49,130 nt of DNA. Source: Rhodococcus sp. HM1 (GTDB lineage: Bacteria > Actinomycetota > Actinomycetes > Mycobacteriales > Mycobacteriaceae). The DNA lies in the NCBI RefSeq assembly GCF_023218075.1, contig NZ_JALPTB010000050.1, forward strand, positions 1 to 49,130. Reading direction: 5' to 3'. Numbering within the stretch: the first letter of the stretch is position 1; every line of letters starts with the position of its first letter. This document shows positions 8,549 to 17,120 of the stretch, one piece after another. Position numbers and translations under genes: made by a program. The notes under the pieces were generated by a model, which saw nothing but the letters and a program-made list of their open reading frames with translations, was not told where the DNA came from and did not search any database.

Positions 8549-9523
8549 ATGGCACTGGACGAGCACGTCGCGCAGTTGATCGCGGGACTGCAGGCACAGG
8601 GACTGAAGTCGTTCGAGCAGATGTCGGTGGACGAAGCGCGCGCAGTCGTCGCGACGTTCACCGGGCTGCAGGCGCCGGCCGAACCGGTCGCGCGGGTTCA
8701 CGAGGCGCGGTACAGCAGCGCCGGCCGGGAGCAGGACCTGCGGATCCATGTCCCGGAGGGCGAGGGGCCGCATCCGGTGGTGCTGTACTTCCACGGCGGC
8801 GGATTCGTGGCGGGGAGCCTGGACGTCGTCGAGGAGCCGGCTCGCGGAATCGCCAACGCCACGGGCGCCATCGTGGTGACCGCCGCGTACCGGCTCGCGC
8901 CCGAGCACCGGTTCCCGGCTGCGCCGGACGACGCGTGGGCCGCACTGAAGTGGGTCGCCGCCCACATCGCGGACTACGACGGCGACCCTGACAACATCGT
9001 GATCATGGGCGACAGCGCCGGCGGCAACCTGGCGGCCGTCACGGCGCTGCGGGCCCGTGACCAGGGCGGACCCCGGCTGCGCGGGCAGGTGCTCGTGTAC
9101 CCGGTCGTCGATCCGGAGGCGCAACTGCCGTCGCGGAGAGAATTCGCCGAGGGGTACGTGATCACCGCGGCGGGGCTGGACTGGTTCTGGGGGCAGTACC
9201 TGTCCGAGCCCGGCGATGCGCAGAATCCCTATGCGGTGCCCACCCGCGCGGACAGCCTGGCGGGTCTGCCGCCGACGCTGATCCTCACGACGGAGAACGA
9301 GGTGGCGCGCGACGAGGCCGAGGAATACGGCGCCCGCCTCCACCGGGACGGTGTCGACGTGACCACCGTGCGATTCGACGGCCTCGTGCACGGGGTGTTC
9401 TGGATGTCCGGTGCGGTGCCGCGCAGTCGTGAACTACGCAGTGCGGTAGCCGAATTCGTCGGCACCGTCACCGCATCCGATCAGGCCTCGGCGCGGACGA
9501 CGACGCCGTCGCTGTCGCTGTAG
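8549..9523 (+). CDS. Alpha/beta hydrolase, HSL-type esterase
   Basis: 324 residues of the hormone-sensitive-lipase family. The oxyanion-hole motif HGGG is at 82-85, the nucleophile elbow GDSAGG puts Ser at 156, and the expected acid and base are Asp255 (ARDEAEEYG) and His281 (LVHGVF). It is predicted to hydrolyse the ester or lactone made by the upstream monooxygenase, releasing an acid and an alcohol. GAAAGAAGG lies ahead of the ATG. Its 3' end overlaps the convergent rraA-like gene by 43 bp. Confidence 0.93.
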   Translation: MALDEHVAQLIAGLQAQGLKSFEQMSVDEARAVVATFTGLQAPAEPVARVHEARYSSAGREQDLRIHVPEGEGPHPVVLYFHGGGFVAGSLDVVEEPARGIANATGAIVVTAAYRLAPEHRFPAAPDDAWAALKWVAAHIADYDGDPDNIVIMGDSAGGNLAAVTALRARDQGGPRLRGQVLVYPVVDPEAQLPSRREFAEGYVITAAGLDWFWGQYLSEPGDAQNPYAVPTRADSLAGLPPTLILTTENEVARDEAEEYGARLHRDGVDVTTVRFDGLVHGVFWMSGAVPRSRELRSAVAEFVGTVTASDQASARTTTPSLSL

Positions 9524-9975
9524 ACGATCTCACCCGGGTTGAACGTGACCCCGCCGATCTCGACGGGCGCGTTCTTCTCCCCGGAGCCGGTCTGGGTGCT
9601 CTTGCGCGGGTTCGTGCCCAGCGCCTTGATGCCGATCTCGAGCGTGCGCAGGATCGCCGAGTCGCGGACCGCGCCGTTGACGATGACCCCGGCCCAGCCG
9701 TTGTCGACGCCGCGGCCGGCGATGATGTCGCCGACGAGCGCGGTGTGGATGCTGCCGCCACCGTCGACCACGAGGACACCGCCGTTGCCCGGCTCGCTCA
9801 GGGTCTGCTTGACGAGCAGGTTGTCCTGGAAGCAACGGATCGTGGTGATCGGCCCGCAGAACTCGGTGTGCTTGCCGAACTGGATGAACTGCGTGTCGCA
9901 GCTGCGGATGTCCGGGCCGATCTCGTCGGCCAGGTCGGCGGTGGCGGTGAACTCGGGCTTGGTTGCTTCGCTCAT
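9481..9975 (-). CDS. RraA family protein (RNase E regulator-like / HMG aldolase-like)
   Basis: 164 residues covering the whole RraA/class II aldolase fold: [20 protein letters not shown], then [17 protein letters not shown] with the Arg-Asp pair of 4-hydroxy-4-methyl-2-oxoglutarate aldolases. Family members either cleave HMG/oxaloacetate with a divalent metal or, in E. coli, bind RNase E; sequence alone does not separate these, and annotation as RraA is conventional in actinobacteria. TATCCT (9988 to 9983 on the minus strand) stands 8-13 bases before the ATG, so the mRNA may be leaderless. It is divergent from a GntR regulator and convergent with the esterase. Confidence 0.88.
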   Translation of the reverse strand: MSEATKPEFTATADLADEIGPDIRSCDTQFIQFGKHTEFCGPITTIRCFQDNLLVKQTLSEPGNGGVLVVDGGGSIHTALVGDIIAGRGVDNGWAGVIVNGAVRDSAILRTLEIGIKALGTNPRKSTQTGSGEKNAPVEIGGVTFNPGEIVYSDSDGVVVRAEA

Positions 9976-10100
9976 GTAGCAGAGGATAAGTCCCAGCTCA
10001 TACGGTCAGATGATCGTACTCATAACCGGTCAAAGCGGTAGATTCTTGTATTCTTACCGGACAGCGCTTGGGCTGTGCGACGGGACTACAGGACGGTGAA

Positions 10101-10853
10101 ATGCCACTCGACGGACGCTCGACGGTTGTTCGCGTGCCGAAGGCCGGCGAACTGATCGCGGCGAGCCTGCGCAGGCAGATCATCACCGGTGAGCTCGAGC
10201 CCGGCGAGCCGCTGCCGAACGAAGCGGCCCTGATGGAACGGTTCGGGGTGTCCCGGCCGACGCTGCGCGAGGCGTTCCGCATCCTCGAATCCGAAGGCAT
10301 CATCACCGTACTGCGCGGCGCCCACGGCGGCGCCCGCGTGCAGGCGCCGGACCGCTCCACCGCGGCCCGCTCGACCGGTCTGCTGCTGCAGTACCGGGGC
10401 GTGCCCCTCGCCGATGTCTACCGGGCCCGCACCGAACTCGAGGTCGCGGCGGTCGGTCTGATCGCCGCGAACCCGGAAGATCGCGTCGACACCCTCGCCG
10501 AACTGGTCGAACGCGGCGCGGAACTGACCGGTGACCCGATCGGGTTCGCGCGGTACGACACCGAGGTGCACCGCATGGTGATGGAACTCGGCGGCAACCA
10601 GACGATGGCGGTACTCGCGGGCATGCTGCTCGACATCATGGACGCCCACAACGCCCTCTACATCTCGACGCGCAGCGACGTCTCCGACCGCCCCGGCGCG
10701 TCGGTCGCGCTGCGCGCGAACCGCAAGCTCGTCGAATTGTTGCGCAACGGGGAACCCGGTGCCGCCGAAGCCTTTTGGCGCAAGCATCTCGACAGTGTCG
10801 AACGGGTCATGACCGGGGATTCGGCGACGACGCTCGTCGAGGTGCTGTCCTAG
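10101..10853 (+). CDS. FadR-type GntR transcriptional regulator (GntR-FCD)
   Basis: 250 residues. Residues about 10-75 form a GntR winged helix (LRRQIITGELEPGEPLPNEA, then FGVSRPTLREAFRILESEG). An all-helical FCD effector domain follows, with the metal/ligand-binding residues expected around FARYDTEVHRMVMELGGN and the late His in FWRKHLDSVERVM. It would repress a nearby catabolic gene until a small carboxylate binds. I chose the ATG at 10101 (GGACGG upstream); an in-frame ATG at 10068 is possible. A TATTCT at 10049-10054 is a candidate -10. The divergent rraA-like gene is the closest candidate target. Confidence 0.9.
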   Translation: MPLDGRSTVVRVPKAGELIAASLRRQIITGELEPGEPLPNEAALMERFGVSRPTLREAFRILESEGIITVLRGAHGGARVQAPDRSTAARSTGLLLQYRGVPLADVYRARTELEVAAVGLIAANPEDRVDTLAELVERGAELTGDPIGFARYDTEVHRMVMELGGNQTMAVLAGMLLDIMDAHNALYISTRSDVSDRPGASVALRANRKLVELLRNGEPGAAEAFWRKHLDSVERVMTGDSATTLVEVLS

Positions 10854-10871
10854 CGGGCGACGCGGCAGCGG

Positions 10872-12101
10872 TCAGGCGGTGAAGGTCAGCCACAGCAGCG
10901 TCGCATTCAACGCGACGATCAGACCCACCGTCAGCCAGGCCGCCGCACTCGTCGCCGGAAGATTGCGCTGCGCGCCCATCAACACCGGATCGGAACTGAT
11001 CCGCACGAGCGGCACCAGCGCGAACGGAATGCACATGCTCAGCACGACCTGACTGAGCACCAGGGCGAACGTCGGATCGACACCCGCCGCGAGCAGGATC
11101 AGCGCGGGCACCATCACGATCACGCGTCGCACGATCGGCCGGAGCCGGATGTGCAGCAGACCCGCCATGATCTCGGCGCCGGCCGCGGATCCCACCGCCG
11201 TCGACGCGAGGCCGGACGCGAGCAGGCCGACCGCGAAGACCACGCCGATCGTCGGGCCGAGGGAATCGGTGATCGCGGCGTGCGCACCCTCGATGCTGTC
11301 GGTGCCCTCCCGTCCGCGCAGCGCCGACGCGGCGAGCAGCAACATGCCGATGTTCACGCTGCCCGCCACGACCAGGCCACCGGCGACGTCCCAGCGGGTC
11401 GCCCGCATCACCCGGTCCAGGCGGGGGCCGGGTTCGACCCGGCCGTGCCGGGCGCGGGCGAGCGCCGAATGCAGGTAGATCGCGTGGGGCATCACCGTCG
11501 CGCCGAGCATCGACGCCGCCAGCAGGACCGTGTCGGTTCCCTCGAAGCGGGGCACCAGCCCGGCCGCGGCGTCGGTGAACGACACATCTGTGAACGCCAG
11601 GCCGGTCAGGAACCCGACGGTGATGATCGCCAGCAGCGCGACCACCACGAACTCGAAGGAACGCTGTCCGCGACGGTCCTGCACCGACAGGATCGCGACG
11701 GACACGGCACCGGTGATCAGCCCACCGACGAACAGGGGCAACCCGAACAGCAGGTGCAGGGCGAGGGCACCGCCGATCACCTCCGCGACGTCGGTGGCGA
11801 TCGCCATCACCTCGGCCTGGAGCCAGAAAGCGCGGCGCGACGGGGTGCGCAGGCGCATACCCAGCAGCTCCGGCAGGGAACGCCCCGTCACCACACCGAT
11901 CTTCGCGGACAGGTACTGCACGAGGATCGCCATGATGTTGGCGACCACCAGCACCCACAGCAACAGATATCCGTAGCGGGCACCGGCGGTCAGATTGGCG
12001 GCGACGTTACCGGGATCGACGTACGCGACGGCCGCCACGAAGGCGGGCCCGAGCAGGAGGAAGAGACGCGACTGGTGCGTCCGAGTGTCGATAGAGGTCA
12101 C
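10872..12101 (-). CDS. mntH: Nramp family Mn2+/Fe2+ transporter
   Basis: 409 residues, the length of bacterial MntH proteins, with about eleven hydrophobic segments. The ion-binding motif DPGN is at 29-32 (AYVDPGNVAANL) and the second canonical motif MPHAIYLHSAL is present, so both halves of the metal site are intact. It imports Mn2+ with protons at the plasma membrane. The GTG at 12101 overlaps the stop of the DUF5313 gene in GTGA. A longer reading to 12284 is antisense to nothing useful and runs through DUF5313, so it is rejected. It complements the riboswitch-controlled Mn exporter near 38 kb. Confidence 0.95.
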   Translation of the reverse strand: MTSIDTRTHQSRLFLLLGPAFVAAVAYVDPGNVAANLTAGARYGYLLLWVLVVANIMAILVQYLSAKIGVVTGRSLPELLGMRLRTPSRRAFWLQAEVMAIATDVAEVIGGALALHLLFGLPLFVGGLITGAVSVAILSVQDRRGQRSFEFVVVALLAIITVGFLTGLAFTDVSFTDAAAGLVPRFEGTDTVLLAASMLGATVMPHAIYLHSALARARHGRVEPGPRLDRVMRATRWDVAGGLVVAGSVNIGMLLLAASALRGREGTDSIEGAHAAITDSLGPTIGVVFAVGLLASGLASTAVGSAAGAEIMAGLLHIRLRPIVRRVIVMVPALILLAAGVDPTFALVLSQVVLSMCIPFALVPLVRISSDPVLMGAQRNLPATSAAAWLTVGLIVALNATLLWLTFTA

Positions 12102-12472
12102 CGACCGAATCGGCGTTCGTACTCCGCGCGCTCGCGGTCCGCCCGCTCCCGCTCCTTCGCGCCGAGCAGGGCCGGGTCCAGGCCGTGCTGCTGCAGCCGG
12201 TGCCGCTGCCAGATCGGCCGCAGCGCGACCGAGAAGTAGATCCAGGGAAGCAGCAACAGCAGCATCATCGCGATCGGAATCCACACCGGGCCCGGAATCA
12301 GCAGGAACAGCAGAAGGAACGGGATGATCGGGGTGATCCAGCGCACCAGGTAGCGTCGCGTGCTGCCGGGGCCGAGAACGTCGTTGCGCACCCAGTCCTG
12401 CATTTCTGTCGGCAGCCGACGACCGAAGACGTAGCCGATGAGCTGGATTGGATTCGGTCGTGCACTACTCAT
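12098..12472 (-). CDS. DUF5313 family membrane protein
   Basis: 124 residues. It opens with a soluble motif (NPIQLIGYVFGRRLPTEMQDWV), then has two hydrophobic segments around residues 45-60 and 65-82 and a charged C-terminal helix (AKERERADRERAEYERRFGR). This arrangement matches DUF5313, found in mycobacteria and rhodococci; the function is unknown. TATCCT at 12485 to 12480, just after the fadD stop, stands 8-13 bases before the ATG and could give a leaderless transcript covering mntH as well. It is translationally coupled to mntH, which suggests a membrane or metal-transport role by association only. Confidence 0.85.
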   Translation of the reverse strand: MSSARPNPIQLIGYVFGRRLPTEMQDWVRNDVLGPGSTRRYLVRWITPIIPFLLLFLLIPGPVWIPIAMMLLLLLPWIYFSVALRPIWQRHRLQQHGLDPALLGAKERERADRERAEYERRFGR

Positions 12473-12490
12473 ATGGACCAGGATAGTGGC

Positions 12491-14332
12491 CTACCCGTAG
12501 AGGCCGGAGATGCTGTCGGCGAATCGGTCGACCACCACCTTGCGCCGAAGCTTCATGCTCGGGGTCAGATCACCGGCCTCGATGCTGAGTTCCCGGTCCA
12601 GGATCGTGAACTTCTTGACCTGCTCCCACCGGTTGAGCTGGGCGTTGAGCTCGTCGATGTAGGCGGCGATCAGCGACTCGGTCTTCTCGTGCCGCGCGAT
12701 CTCCGCGAACGACAGCCCCTCCAGTCCGTTCTTCTTGGCCCACTCACCGATGGCCTCGGCGTCGAGCGCGACCAGCGCCACGCAGTACGGCTTGCCCTCG
12801 CCGTGCACGACGATCTCGGCGGCGTACGGGCAGATGCCCTTGAACGTCGCCGCGACCGCGGACGGTGCGACGTACTTGCCCTGCGACGTCTTGAACATGT
12901 CCTTCTTGCGGTCGGTGATGCGCAGGAAGCCCTCGTCGTCGATCGAACCGATGTCGCCGGTGTGGAACCAGCCGTCGGCGTCGAACGCCTCGGCGTCCGC
13001 ATCGGGACGGTCGTGGTAGCCGCTCATCACGCCGGGGCCCTTGATCAGGATTTCCCCGTCCTCGGCGATCTCGACGTCGGTGCCGGGGAACGGCCAGCCG
13101 ACGGTGCCGAACCGGTACGCGCTCGGGCGGTTGAGGAACGACGCGGCGGACGTCTCCGACAGGCCGTACCCTTCGAGCACCTTGATGCCGACCGCGTCGA
13201 ACCACTGCGCGACCTCGGCGTCGAGCGGGGCGGAACCGGAAACGAAGAAGCGGAGCCGGCCACCGAAGCGTTCCCGGATGGTCGAGAAGACGAGCTTGTC
13301 GGCGATCTTGTACTGCACCGTGTCCAGTGCGGACGGGGATCGTCCCTCCTGGCGGGCCTTCGACGTGCGCAACCCGACCCCGATCGCCCAGTCGAAGATC
13401 TTCTTCTTGACGCCGCCTTCCTCCTCCATCATTCCTTCGATGCGGGCGTGCGCCTTCTCGAAGATGCGGGGAGCGGCACCCATGAACGTCGGGCGAACCA
13501 CCGCGAGATTTTCGACGATCTTGTCGACGCGACCGTCCACGACCGTCGGGAAACCTATCTGGATCGGCACGCTCAGCAGCACCTTGCCGAACACATGGGA
13601 CAGGGGCAGCCATAGATACTGCAGGTCGTCGGGGTGCAGGATGCCCAGCGAATCGACCGCGGCCGCGGTGTACGTCCACGCCGAATGCGGCAGCCGCACA
13701 CCCTTCGGCTTGCCGGTGGTCCCGGACGTGTAGATCAGCGTCGCCAGATGCTCGGGCTTGATGCCGTGGATGCGATCGAGCACGACGCTGTGCTGCTCCG
13801 CGAGCAGCTTGCGGCCGAGGTCCTCGAGTTCGGACAGGCCGATCACCCAGTCGCCGTCGCCGGTGCCGTCGATGACCACGACCTTGCGCACGTCGGGCAG
13901 TTCGCTGCGGTGGGCGGCGAGTTTGCCGACCTGTTCCTGATCCTCCGCGATGACCACGCGGCTGCCGGAGTTCGAGACGATGAACGCGACGTCGGCGGCG
14001 TTCGTCGTCGGGTACACGGTGGTGGTGGCGCCGCCGGCGCACATCGTGCCGAAGTCGGCGAGGATCCATTCGTACCGGGTCGACGACGCGAGTGCGACAC
14101 GATCCTCCGGTTCGATCCCCAGGGCGATCAGGCCGCCGGCGATGAGACGCACGCGGTCGACGGTCTGCTCCCACGTGACACTCGCCCAACCGCCCTGGCC
14201 GTCCGGGAAGCGGAACGCCTCGTCGTCCGGGTTGCTGGTGACGCGGTCGATGAGCATTCGCGCGAGCGACGGCGACCGCTGTTCGATCTTCGAGAAGTCG
14301 ACGGGCTCGTCGGATTTGCGAAGGACGGTCAT
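12491..14332 (-). CDS. Long-chain fatty acid-CoA ligase (FadD15-like)
   Basis: 613 residues of the AMP-forming adenylating family. The P-loop YTSGTTGKPKG, the A5 motif EGYGLSETSA, the A7 TGD (GWFHTGDIG), the A8 RITDRKKDMFKTSQGKYVAP and the C-terminal lysine region (TPSMKLRRKVV) are all present, as in the Mtb FadD15 / eukaryotic ACSL type. It activates long-chain acids to acyl-CoA through an acyl-adenylate. The ATG at 14332 (MTVLRKSDEP) is taken because conserved sequence starts there; the upstream extension to 14602 is not family-like. The MFS gene lies 88 bp upstream on the same strand. Confidence 0.94.
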   Translation of the reverse strand: MTVLRKSDEPVDFSKIEQRSPSLARMLIDRVTSNPDDEAFRFPDGQGGWASVTWEQTVDRVRLIAGGLIALGIEPEDRVALASSTRYEWILADFGTMCAGGATTTVYPTTNAADVAFIVSNSGSRVVIAEDQEQVGKLAAHRSELPDVRKVVVIDGTGDGDWVIGLSELEDLGRKLLAEQHSVVLDRIHGIKPEHLATLIYTSGTTGKPKGVRLPHSAWTYTAAAVDSLGILHPDDLQYLWLPLSHVFGKVLLSVPIQIGFPTVVDGRVDKIVENLAVVRPTFMGAAPRIFEKAHARIEGMMEEEGGVKKKIFDWAIGVGLRTSKARQEGRSPSALDTVQYKIADKLVFSTIRERFGGRLRFFVSGSAPLDAEVAQWFDAVGIKVLEGYGLSETSAASFLNRPSAYRFGTVGWPFPGTDVEIAEDGEILIKGPGVMSGYHDRPDADAEAFDADGWFHTGDIGSIDDEGFLRITDRKKDMFKTSQGKYVAPSAVAATFKGICPYAAEIVVHGEGKPYCVALVALDAEAIGEWAKKNGLEGLSFAEIARHEKTESLIAAYIDELNAQLNRWEQVKKFTILDRELSIEAGDLTPSMKLRRKVVVDRFADSISGLYG

Positions 14333-14420
14333 GCGCCCAAGTCTAGGAAGCCTGGTCGGCTCCGTCTCCGCTTCCGACAACCTCGATGCGCACAGTGGGG
14401 AGGCACGCCCGCGCGGCGGG

Positions 14421-15743
14421 TTACGCGCGGGTGTCTTGTGGGGCGGCGGATGGTGGTGAGGCGGCTGTGGCCGGTTCCCGGCCGATGGCGAGTGCCATGA
14501 GCGCGGCGATCGCGCACAGGGCCCCGGCGACATAGAACGCGGCGTCGTACCCGCCGAGACGGTCGCGGACCAGACCCGCCAGGAACGCGACCAGTCCCGC
14601 ACCGACCTGGTGCGACGCGAGCACCCAGCCGAACACGATCGGGGCGTCCGGACCGAAGTGCCGGCGGCACAGCGCGACCGTGGGCGGGACGGTCGCGACC
14701 CAGTCGAGGCCGTAGAAGACGACGAACGCGATCATCGGCGGGTGCACGGTGTTCGCGAACAGCAACGGCAGCACGAGCAGCGAGATGCCGCGCAGCAGGT
14801 AGTAGATGCCGAGCAGGCGGCGTGCGTCGAACCGGTCGGTGAACCAGCCGGAGGCGATGGTCCCGACGACGTCGAAGATCCCGATCACCGCGAGCAGGCT
14901 CGCCGCGGCCGTCAGGGGCATGCCGTGGTCGTGGGCCGCGGGCACGAAGTGCGTGCCGACGAGGCCGTTGGTGCTGGCACCACAGATCGCGAATGTGCCT
15001 GCGAGAAGCCAGAAGACGCGGGTGCGCGCGGCGGTCGCCAGGACCTGCAGGGCGCGCAGCCCGGCGTTGCCGGTGCTCGGCTCGACACGCACGTAGTCGG
15101 GGCCGGCGCCGTAGGGGACGGTGCCCACGTCCTCGGGCCGCTCGCGCAGGAACAGCACGACGAGCGGCACGACGGCGAGCGCCGCGAACGCCACCGTCAG
15201 CGCGACCGCCTGCCAGTTGTACTTCTCGGCGAGCAGCGCCAGGACCGGAAGGAACACGAGCTGACCCGCCGCGCTCGCGGCGGTGAGGATGCCGGTGACC
15301 AGACCGCGGCGCGCGACGAACCAGCGATCGGTGACGGTCGCGACGAATGCCAGCGCCATCGACCCGGTGCCGAGCCCGACCAGCACGCCCCACAGCAGGA
15401 TCAGCTGCCAGGTGGCGGTCATGAAGACCGTCAGTCCGCTGCCGGCGGCGACGAGCCCGAGGGCGGCGGTGACGACCGCGCGCATCCCGAAGCGTTCCAT
15501 CAGGGCCGCGGCGAACGGCGCGGTGAGGCCGTAGAGGACCAGATTGATCGATACGGCCGCCGAGATGCTCGCCCGGGACCAGCCGAAATCCGCGTGCAGC
15601 GGTTCGATGAGCACGGACGGCGCCGCACGGAACGCGGCGGCGCCGACCAGTGCCAGGAACGCAACGGTCGCGACCACCCAGGCGAAATGGATCCGGTGGG
15701 TGGTCGGGGGAGGAGCGGCGGTCTCGATCGTCACGGCGATCAT
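14421..15743 (-). CDS. MFS transporter, monocarboxylate/oxalate carrier-like
   Basis: 440 residues with twelve predicted membrane segments in two halves separated by a loop near residues 205-235. The motif between segments 2 and 3 (AALMERFGMRAVV) and the R-rich cytoplasmic loops are MFS-typical; the pattern is that of the OxlT/MCT-like group that moves carboxylates. It lies between an acyl-CoA ligase and a MaoC hydratase, so an organic acid is a reasonable substrate (inference). GGAGA is close to the ATG at 15743; an in-frame GTG nine bases further in would have better spacing. A candidate operator lies upstream at 15772-15808. Confidence 0.85.
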   Translation of the reverse strand: MIAVTIETAAPPPTTHRIHFAWVVATVAFLALVGAAAFRAAPSVLIEPLHADFGWSRASISAAVSINLVLYGLTAPFAAALMERFGMRAVVTAALGLVAAGSGLTVFMTATWQLILLWGVLVGLGTGSMALAFVATVTDRWFVARRGLVTGILTAASAAGQLVFLPVLALLAEKYNWQAVALTVAFAALAVVPLVVLFLRERPEDVGTVPYGAGPDYVRVEPSTGNAGLRALQVLATAARTRVFWLLAGTFAICGASTNGLVGTHFVPAAHDHGMPLTAAASLLAVIGIFDVVGTIASGWFTDRFDARRLLGIYYLLRGISLLVLPLLFANTVHPPMIAFVVFYGLDWVATVPPTVALCRRHFGPDAPIVFGWVLASHQVGAGLVAFLAGLVRDRLGGYDAAFYVAGALCAIAALMALAIGREPATAASPPSAAPQDTRA

Positions 15744-15771
15744 TGTCTCCGGTAACGACCGCTCGGTGCCA

Positions 15772-15808
15772 GTGGCAGAAATGCCAGACGTCGTCCGAAT
15801 TCTGCCAC
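15772..15808. promoter_or_regulatory. Inverted repeat upstream of the MFS carrier gene (candidate operator)
   Basis: GTGGCAGAA at 15772-15780 is matched by its exact complement TTCTGCCAC at 15800-15808, with 19 bases between. The left part also forms the compact palindrome TGGCA-GAAA-TGCCA (15773-15786), the TGG...CCA pattern used by FadR-type GntR repressors. It begins 29 bases ahead of the MFS start codon. The symmetry is seen; the identity of a binder is inference. Confidence 0.35.
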
Positions 15809-15866
15809 CGGCCGACCCGAGTTGCGACGGGCGGCGTGATTCCGCCGCTCGCTCACGCCTGCTCGA

Positions 15867-16337
15867 TCACTCCTCGAAGTAGCGGAGGATCACCTCGACG
15901 ACGACAGCGGGACGCTCGCTGCCTTCCAGTTCGATCCGTCCGTCGACGGTGAGCTGCACGCCGCCCTTGGGAAGTTTCTCGAAATCCTTCAGGCTTGCGT
16001 CGAGGCGGACCTTGCTTCCCGCCGGCACAGGGTTGGTGAAGCGCACCTTGTTCAGGCCGTAGTTCACGGCCATGGTGGCGCTGTCCACCTTCAGGATCTG
16101 CTCCCACATGGGGATGAGAAGCGAGAGGGTGAGGAAGCCGTGCGCGATCGGGCCGCCGAAGGGGCTCTCGGCCTTAGCGCGCTCGAGATCGATGTGGATC
16201 CACTGGTGGTCGTCGGTGGCGTCGGCGAAGGTGTTGATCCGGTCCTGTTCGACTGCCATCCAGTCGCTGGTGCCGAGGGATTTGCCGACGAGGGGCTCGA
16301 GGTCGGCGAGGGTGGCGACGTGCGTGCCGTTTGCCAT
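15867..16337 (-). CDS. MaoC-like (R)-enoyl-CoA hydratase/dehydratase
   Basis: 156 residues with the single hot-dog fold of MaoC hydratases. The catalytic Asp-His pair lies in FADATDDHQWIHIDLERA, followed by AHGFLTLSLLIPMW and NYGLNKVRFTNPVPAGSKVR, all family hallmarks. It hydrates trans-2-enoyl thioesters in beta-oxidation or related acyl chemistry. GGAGGAAA stands directly before the ATG at 16337, which fixes the start against an open frame reaching 16718. Two tandem palindromes lie in its leader. With the neighbouring acyl-CoA ligase and carrier it fits fatty-acid use. Confidence 0.93.
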   Translation of the reverse strand: MANGTHVATLADLEPLVGKSLGTSDWMAVEQDRINTFADATDDHQWIHIDLERAKAESPFGGPIAHGFLTLSLLIPMWEQILKVDSATMAVNYGLNKVRFTNPVPAGSKVRLDASLKDFEKLPKGGVQLTVDGRIELEGSERPAVVVEVILRYFEE

Positions 16338-16364
16338 GTGTTTCCTCCTGCTCGTCCTGCTCGT

Positions 16365-16405
16365 CGAGTCCGAGGACTCGGAAGGCCTCCGAGTCCGATG
16401 ACTCG
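16365..16405. promoter_or_regulatory. Two tandem palindromes upstream of the MaoC gene
   Basis: CGAGTCCGAGGACTCG (16365-16380) is a perfect 7-2-7 palindrome. A near copy, CGAGTCCGATGACTCG, lies at 16390-16405 and extends to 8-bp perfect arms (TCCGAGTC/GACTCGGA). The copies are 25 bp apart and stand 28-68 bp ahead of the MaoC start codon. Tandem palindromes spaced by about two and a half helical turns suggest an operator pair or two RNA stem-loops; no regulator is recognised. Confidence 0.45.
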
Positions 16406-16591
16406 GAAAGCATTCTGTGCGAAGACTTGCTTCGCCCACACAACTTTCGAGCGGTCGAAGGGTCACAGATGGGGCACGGTGGGGAGGGGCGGACGGCGGT
16501 GCTGGACAGACGCCACCGATGCGACCGTCCGCCGCCGAAAAGTTATGGAAGAAGGCAGGTGTGAATTGCTCGGTGCGGGGCATTCTCCGGT

Positions 16592-17086
16592 ATGGAACCG
16601 AATCGACGACGCGCGGGCCCCGAGGCGATCCTCGGGGGCCGATTGCTTGCCTTCGCCGGTGACGGCGACATCGTAGGTCTGTCCCAGTACGTGACCGCGC
16701 TCGTGTACGGGGCGGCACCGGGTGACGCCTCGTACGACGATGTGCTCGAGTGGGTGGTCACCACGATCGCCGACGTGATCACCGACAAGATCGGGCCGAT
16801 CGTCGACAGCGAGGTGGACGGGGTCACCGGCTTCGCGGTCACCTTGCGGACTCCGGACGGAATCCAGCTGGCGATCGACGACCTGCCCGCCCCCGAACGA
16901 CATGTGTGGAAGGCGATCGCCGAGGTCCTCGACGGAGACCTCCCGCGGGCCCACGGCACTCTCGCGCCCGTCGAACACGGAAGTGAGCCCGGGGAGCAGG
17001 CCCATGCGTTGATCGAGGCCGTCAGCTGGCTCGATCGGCTGCTCGACCTTCCCGCACTGAACGGGCCGTACACGGTTCCCGAATAG
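16592..17086 (+). CDS. Hypothetical protein
   Basis: 164 residues, mixed alpha/beta, acidic, with no signal peptide or membrane segment. A helical stretch (YDDVLEWVVTTIADVITDKI) precedes a beta-rich part (GVTGFAVTLRTPDGIQLAID). I recognise no family. There is no Shine-Dalgarno before the ATG at 16592, but CATTCT at 16581-16586 stands where a -10 element would put transcription start at the ATG. It is divergent from the MaoC gene and convergent with the next unknown gene. Codon use looks typical of the window. Confidence 0.7.
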   Translation: MEPNRRRAGPEAILGGRLLAFAGDGDIVGLSQYVTALVYGAAPGDASYDDVLEWVVTTIADVITDKIGPIVDSEVDGVTGFAVTLRTPDGIQLAIDDLPAPERHVWKAIAEVLDGDLPRAHGTLAPVEHGSEPGEQAHALIEAVSWLDRLLDLPALNGPYTVPE

Positions 17087-17120
17087 GGAACACCTCGACG
17101 TCGTTCACACGGGCTCGTGA

